Of a stretch of 9,784 nucleotides of DNA, positions 6,430 through 9,784 are shown one piece after another. A model generated the notes under the pieces. It searched no databases, was not told the DNA's origin, and saw nothing but the letters and a program-made list of their open reading frames with translations. Made by a program: the position numbers and the translations under genes. This DNA comes from JANMEX01 sp043744175 (GTDB taxonomy: Bacteria; Pseudomonadota; Alphaproteobacteria; Rhizobiales; Rhizobiaceae). The stretch spans positions 1 through 9,784 of the forward strand of contig JAYTVD010000221.1 in assembly GCA_043744175.1 (NCBI GenBank), read 5' to 3'. Within the stretch, counting starts at the first letter, position 1; every line of letters starts with the position of its first letter.

Positions 6430-7284
6430 ATGCAATCAATCCCCGGCAATGTGTTGCTTATCGTTCTGTTCGGGGCGTTTTTGCACGCCGGTTGGAACGC
6501 GCTGGTCAAATCAGACGGCGATAAGTTTCTCAATGCTGTTTTGATTATGGTCTTTGCCGCCCTCATCGCGGGTAGTGTTTTGCCATTCTTAAACCAACCA
6601 GCCCGCGCCAGTTGGCCATTTATTGCCACATCCGCCGTTCTTCAGGCAGTTTATGTTGTGCTCATCGCGCGGGCTTATAAATCCGGCGATATGAGTTTGG
6701 CCTATCCGCTGATGCGCGGCACAGCTCCGCTTTTGGTGGCGCTGGTAAGTCTGCCGCTGATAGGCGAGCCGCTGCCCGCACTTCGTTGGCTCGGCATTCT
6801 CATCGTTTCCGGTGGTATTTTGACTATGGCGTGGGAATCGCTGCGGCGTAGCTCCTCCCATAAATCAACGCTTACTGCCGCGCTAACCAATGCCTGCTTC
6901 ATAGCCGCCTATACGGTGACTGACGGCATTGGCGTGCGCAAATCTGATGCTGCCATTGCTTACACACTGTGGATTTTCGTGCTCCACGCCGTACCTCTTG
7001 TGGCATGGGCGCTTTACAAAACGCCGAACGAACTCGTGGCGCTGGTTAAGAAGCGCTATCTGGCAGGCCTGCTTGGCGGGTTCGGCACAATCGGTTCCTA
7101 CGGAGCGGCGCTCTGGGCGATGAGCCTCAATGTCCCCGTCGCCTCCGTGGCAGCCTTACGCGAAACATCAATCCTTTTCGCCGCTGCAATTTCCTTCATT
7201 CTCCTAAAAGAGCATATCGGCAAATGGCGCTTGCTGGGCATCGCATTCATCGTCTGTGGCGTGATCGTGATCCGCTTGAGCTAG
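6430..7284 (+). CDS. EamA/DMT-family transporter
   Basis: An inner-membrane permease of the drug/metabolite transporter superfamily, 284 residues. Hydrophobicity gives about ten membrane segments in two EamA repeats, roughly 7-138 and 151-283. Repeat-typical sequence is visible in LAYPLMRGTAPLLVAL at the end of the first repeat and in VASVAALRETSILFAA in the second. The terminal KEHIGKWRLLGIAFIVCGV is the common closing helix of the family. The substrate cannot be deduced. Relatives export amino acids or other metabolites. The ATG at 6430 lacks a clear ribosome site. Internal alternatives would cut into the first helix (NVLLIVLFGAFLHAGWN), so this start is kept. The gene stands alone: it is divergent from rlmJ and separated by 132 bases from the GNAT gene. 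Confidence 0.93.
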   Translation: MQSIPGNVLLIVLFGAFLHAGWNALVKSDGDKFLNAVLIMVFAALIAGSVLPFLNQPARASWPFIATSAVLQAVYVVLIARAYKSGDMSLAYPLMRGTAPLLVALVSLPLIGEPLPALRWLGILIVSGGILTMAWESLRRSSSHKSTLTAALTNACFIAAYTVTDGIGVRKSDAAIAYTLWIFVLHAVPLVAWALYKTPNELVALVKKRYLAGLLGGFGTIGSYGAALWAMSLNVPVASVAALRETSILFAAAISFILLKEHIGKWRLLGIAFIVCGVIVIRLS

Positions 7285-7416
7285 GTCAGAAGTGATGGAT
7301 TTCATCTATAACTGTCATTAGTTCCCATGGCTAAACCAATGCTACGCTTATGTTTAAGGTCATAGTCTTTGTAACAAGACGACAATATTTATTGAAAACG
7401 TTGAGGGGGTCCCAAA

Positions 7417-8016
7417 ATGACAGTCTGGCCAGCTACTTTTTCGGTTGAAGGTAATCATGTAAAAGTGGTTCCACTCACTTCAGAACACCGCGAGGATTTG
7501 GCCGAAGCTGTTGCTGATGGTGAGTTGTATCGACTTTGGTACACGATAATTCCCAAACCTGAGGATGTTGAGAAGGAAATTGAACGGCGGCTTGAGCTTC
7601 GCAAGGTTGGCACAATGCTACCATTCGCGGTTATTGAAAAGGAAACCGGTAGAGCAGTCGGCATGACCACCTACATGAATATTGATGCAGCAAACCGCAG
7701 GCTCGAAATCGGATCAACTTGGTACAGAAACTCTGTACAAAAAACACCGCTTAATACCGAATGCAAACTACTGCTACTCGAACATGCATTCGAAAAACTC
7801 AATTGCATCTGCGTGGAATTCAGAACGCACTTTTTAAATTCGCAGAGCCGAAGGGGAATTGAACGGCTTGGAGCCAAACTCGATGGCGTCCTCCGGTCCA
7901 ATTCCGTGATGCCAAACGGTACTACCCGTGATACGGCTGTGTACTCAATAATTTCGACTGAATGGCCTGCCGTTAAAGCCAATCTAAGATGGCAATTGGA
8001 AAAGCCAAGATCATAG
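7417..8016 (+). CDS. GNAT N-acetyltransferase, RimJ/RimL-like
   Basis: A cytoplasmic acetyl-CoA-dependent N-acetyltransferase of 199 residues, closest in pattern to the Acetyltransf_3/RimJ-RimL group. The core strands include PFAVIEKETGRAVGMTTY (about 70-87), followed by RLEIGSTWY. The segment around TPLNTECKLLLLEHAFEKL takes the place of the acetyl-CoA pyrophosphate loop. The NSQSRRGIERLGAKLDGVLR motif is the usual C-terminal signature of the family. The acceptor may be a protein N-terminus or a small molecule and cannot be told. The ATG is well supported by GAGGGGG at 7403-7409, 7 bases upstream. The molybdoenzyme gene begins 24 bases after its stop, so the two are probably co-transcribed. 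GC is about 45% in four 60-base blocks I counted, against about 60% in two blocks of the next gene, which hints at a different history. Confidence 0.92.
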   Translation: MTVWPATFSVEGNHVKVVPLTSEHREDLAEAVADGELYRLWYTIIPKPEDVEKEIERRLELRKVGTMLPFAVIEKETGRAVGMTTYMNIDAANRRLEIGSTWYRNSVQKTPLNTECKLLLLEHAFEKLNCICVEFRTHFLNSQSRRGIERLGAKLDGVLRSNSVMPNGTTRDTAVYSIISTEWPAVKANLRWQLEKPRS

Positions 8017-8040
8017 CGTTAAAAAAGGACGAAATTATCT

Positions 8041-9784
8041 ATGAGCGCGACGCCCAATTCAGTTATCAAAAACTCCACCTGTCCGCATGATTGCCCGTCA
8101 GTTTGCGGACTGGATGTGGAAATTCTTGATGGCAAGACCATTGGGCGCGTACGCGGCGCCAAAGACCATACTTACACCGCAGGTGTTATTTGCGCCAAGG
8201 TGGCCCGCTATGCCGAGCGCATTCACCACCCTGATAGACTGCTACACCCGCTAAAGCGCATGGGTAAAAAGGGCGAAGGCCAGTGGCAACAAATCAGCTG
8301 GGATGAAGCCTTGGATACGGTTGCCGCGAAGTTTCTAGAAGCTGAGGAGCAGTTCGGTTCGGAAAGCATCTGGCCCTATTTCTACGCCGGCACCATGGGC
8401 CTTGTGCAGCGCGATGGCATAGACCGGCTGCGCCATGCCAAGAAATATTCCAACATGTTCGACACGTTCTGCGTCAACATGGCGTGGACTGGTTATGTGG
8501 CTGGAACGGGCAAATTGCTTGGCGTGGACCCGCGCGAAATGGCGAAATCCGACTGCGTAGTTATCTGGGGCACCAATGCTGTGTCCACGCAGGTCAATGT
8601 CATGACCCACGCCATCAAGGCGCGAAAGGAACGCGGCGTAAAAATCGTCGTCATTGATATTTATAACAATGATACGATCAAGCAGGCCGACATGGGACTG
8701 GTGCTGCGCCCGGGAACGGATGGCGCACTAGCTGCAGGCGTCATGCACATTCTCTTTCGCGATGGCCTGGCAGACCGTGATTATCTGGCAAAATATGCTG
8801 ATGATCCGGCAGGTTTGGAGGCGCATCTGGCAACTAGGACGCCGGAGTGGGCGGCGGCAATTACGGGCTTGTCCGTGGATGAAATCTCCGCGTTCGCCCA
8901 CCTCATCGGCAATACCAAACGCACGTTTTTCCGCCTCGGTTACGGCTTCGCCCGCCAACGCAATGGCGCGCCGAACATGCACGCCGCGCTGTGCGTTCCC
9001 ACCGTTTGCGGCCATTGGCAATATGAAGGTGGCGGCGCGTTCAACTCCAATTCCGGCATCCTAAAGCTCTACACCGCCGAGCTTGAAGGCACGGCAATGG
9101 CCGACCCGAAAGTGCGCCATCTTGACCAATCCAAAATTGGCCGCGTCCTTACCGGTGACGCTGAAGCGCTCTATGGCGGCCCGCCCGTCAAAGCCATGCT
9201 GATCCAAAATACCAACCCCATGAATGTCGCGCCGGAGCAGCGCTTGATCCGCAAAGGCATGGCGCGCGAAGACCTGTTCACTGTCGTCCACGAGCAGTTC
9301 ATGACCGACACCGCCAAGATGGCGGACATCGTTTTGCCTGCCACGATGTTTCTTGAGCATGACGATATTTATAAGGGCGGCGGCCACCAACACATCTCGC
9401 TCGGGCCAAAACTGATTGACGCGCCGGAAGGGCCGAAGCCCAATCATTTTGTGATTGAGGAACTGGCAAAGCGTCTTGGCGTTGGCGACAAGCCGGGCTT
9501 CGGCAAGACTGAGCGCGAGCTGATTGAGACCATGCTCGCCAAGGGCAGGGGCTTGTCGTGGCGCGAAGTTGAGGAACAAAAATGGATGGACTTGCAGCCG
9601 GATTTTGAGACCTCACATTATCTCAATGGCTTCAACTGGCCGGACAAAAAGTTCCGCCTGAAGGCCGATTGGCTGGATGGTCCTTACTTGAACAAAACAC
9701 CGAAAAGCATGGGGCCGCAGGGGCCATACGCATCGCTGCCCGGCTTCCCCGATCACTTCGATGTAACCGAAAATGTCGATGAAC
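8041..9784 (+). CDS. Molybdopterin oxidoreductase (DMSO reductase superfamily), 3' partial
   Basis: The first 581 codons of a large bis-MGD molybdoenzyme are present, open to the window edge. Family members of this BisC-like type usually have about 700 residues, so the C-terminal dinucleotide-binding domain is largely missing. The N-terminal iron-sulfur domain has Cys14, Cys18, Cys22 and Cys51 (C-x3-C-x3-C-x28-C), followed by Lys53, suiting one 4Fe-4S cluster. Cofactor-binding stretches are WGTNAVSTQVN (176-186), IQNTNPMNVAPEQ (388-400) and DTAKMADIVLPA (423-434). Cys144 lies where a molybdenum ligand would be expected, but I cannot confirm it. There is no twin-arginine signal, so it should be cytoplasmic. 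No iron-sulfur or membrane subunit is visible before the edge. Substrate and electron partner are unknown. AAGGA at 8025-8029 lies 11 bases before the ATG, a rather long spacing. Confidence 0.94.
   Translation, partial: MSATPNSVIKNSTCPHDCPSVCGLDVEILDGKTIGRVRGAKDHTYTAGVICAKVARYAERIHHPDRLLHPLKRMGKKGEGQWQQISWDEALDTVAAKFLEAEEQFGSESIWPYFYAGTMGLVQRDGIDRLRHAKKYSNMFDTFCVNMAWTGYVAGTGKLLGVDPREMAKSDCVVIWGTNAVSTQVNVMTHAIKARKERGVKIVVIDIYNNDTIKQADMGLVLRPGTDGALAAGVMHILFRDGLADRDYLAKYADDPAGLEAHLATRTPEWAAAITGLSVDEISAFAHLIGNTKRTFFRLGYGFARQRNGAPNMHAALCVPTVCGHWQYEGGGAFNSNSGILKLYTAELEGTAMADPKVRHLDQSKIGRVLTGDAEALYGGPPVKAMLIQNTNPMNVAPEQRLIRKGMAREDLFTVVHEQFMTDTAKMADIVLPATMFLEHDDIYKGGGHQHISLGPKLIDAPEGPKPNHFVIEELAKRLGVGDKPGFGKTERELIETMLAKGRGLSWREVEEQKWMDLQPDFETSHYLNGFNWPDKKFRLKADWLDGPYLNKTPKSMGPQGPYASLPGFPDHFDVTENVDE

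Noticed and set aside
7285..7416. Promoter or terminator in the gap between the transporter and GNAT genes
   Set aside because: TTGTAA at 7369-7374 has no acceptable -10 partner at 16-18 bases, and the GATG/CATC pairing after the transporter stop is too short and lacks a T-run. A promoter probably exists here, but I cannot place it.
9061..9579. 172-codon minus-strand open frame opposite the molybdoenzyme
   Set aside because: The plus strand encodes a strongly recognisable molybdopterin enzyme through the whole stretch. The antisense frame has no recognisable motif and no clear ribosome site.

Overview
The window most likely comes from an alphaproteobacterium, probably of the Hyphomicrobiales/Rhizobiales type. 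This rests on moderate-to-high GC in the core genes and on proteins that resemble families I know mainly from that group: a small secreted four-cysteine protein, a lipoprotein RNase T2 and a BisC-like molybdopterin enzyme. The assignment comes from family recognition, not from a marker gene.

Layout, left to right. A strong bidirectional intrinsic terminator (24-58) closes a gene outside the window. A plus-strand membrane protein with a possible PH-like C-terminal domain (ends 847) is followed by an amidase-signature hydrolase (905-2317) and a secreted von Willebrand A protein (2411-3514). The ribosome binding site of the VWA gene lies in one arm of a perfect 7-bp inverted repeat. A dense dyad-symmetric stretch (3514-3605) separates this block from a minus-strand cluster read from 6330 down to 3609: rlmJ, a small secreted Cys/His-rich protein, a lipoprotein RNase T2 and a glutathione S-transferase-like protein. 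The last three are separated by only 6 and 14 bases and look like one transcription unit. Divergent from rlmJ is an EamA-type drug/metabolite transporter (6430-7284). After a 132-base gap come a GNAT N-acetyltransferase (7417-8016) and, 24 bases later, a large molybdopterin oxidoreductase (8041 onward) that runs off the right edge.

The genes do not form one recognisable pathway. rlmJ is a housekeeping rRNA methyltransferase. The amidase, transporter, GST and molybdoenzyme are metabolic genes of unknown substrate. The VWA protein, the small Cys protein and RNase T2 are predicted to act in the cell envelope. The leftmost membrane protein and the GNAT gene are visibly poorer in GC than the rest in the blocks I counted.

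I do not see a clear new multi-gene system. The points most worth following are the hairpin over the VWA ribosome binding site, the pairing of an uncharacterised secreted protein with a membrane-anchored RNase T2, and the four-armed symmetric element at 3514-3605. No tRNA, rRNA, CRISPR array or insertion sequence was found, and no gene-free stretch exceeds 300 bases.
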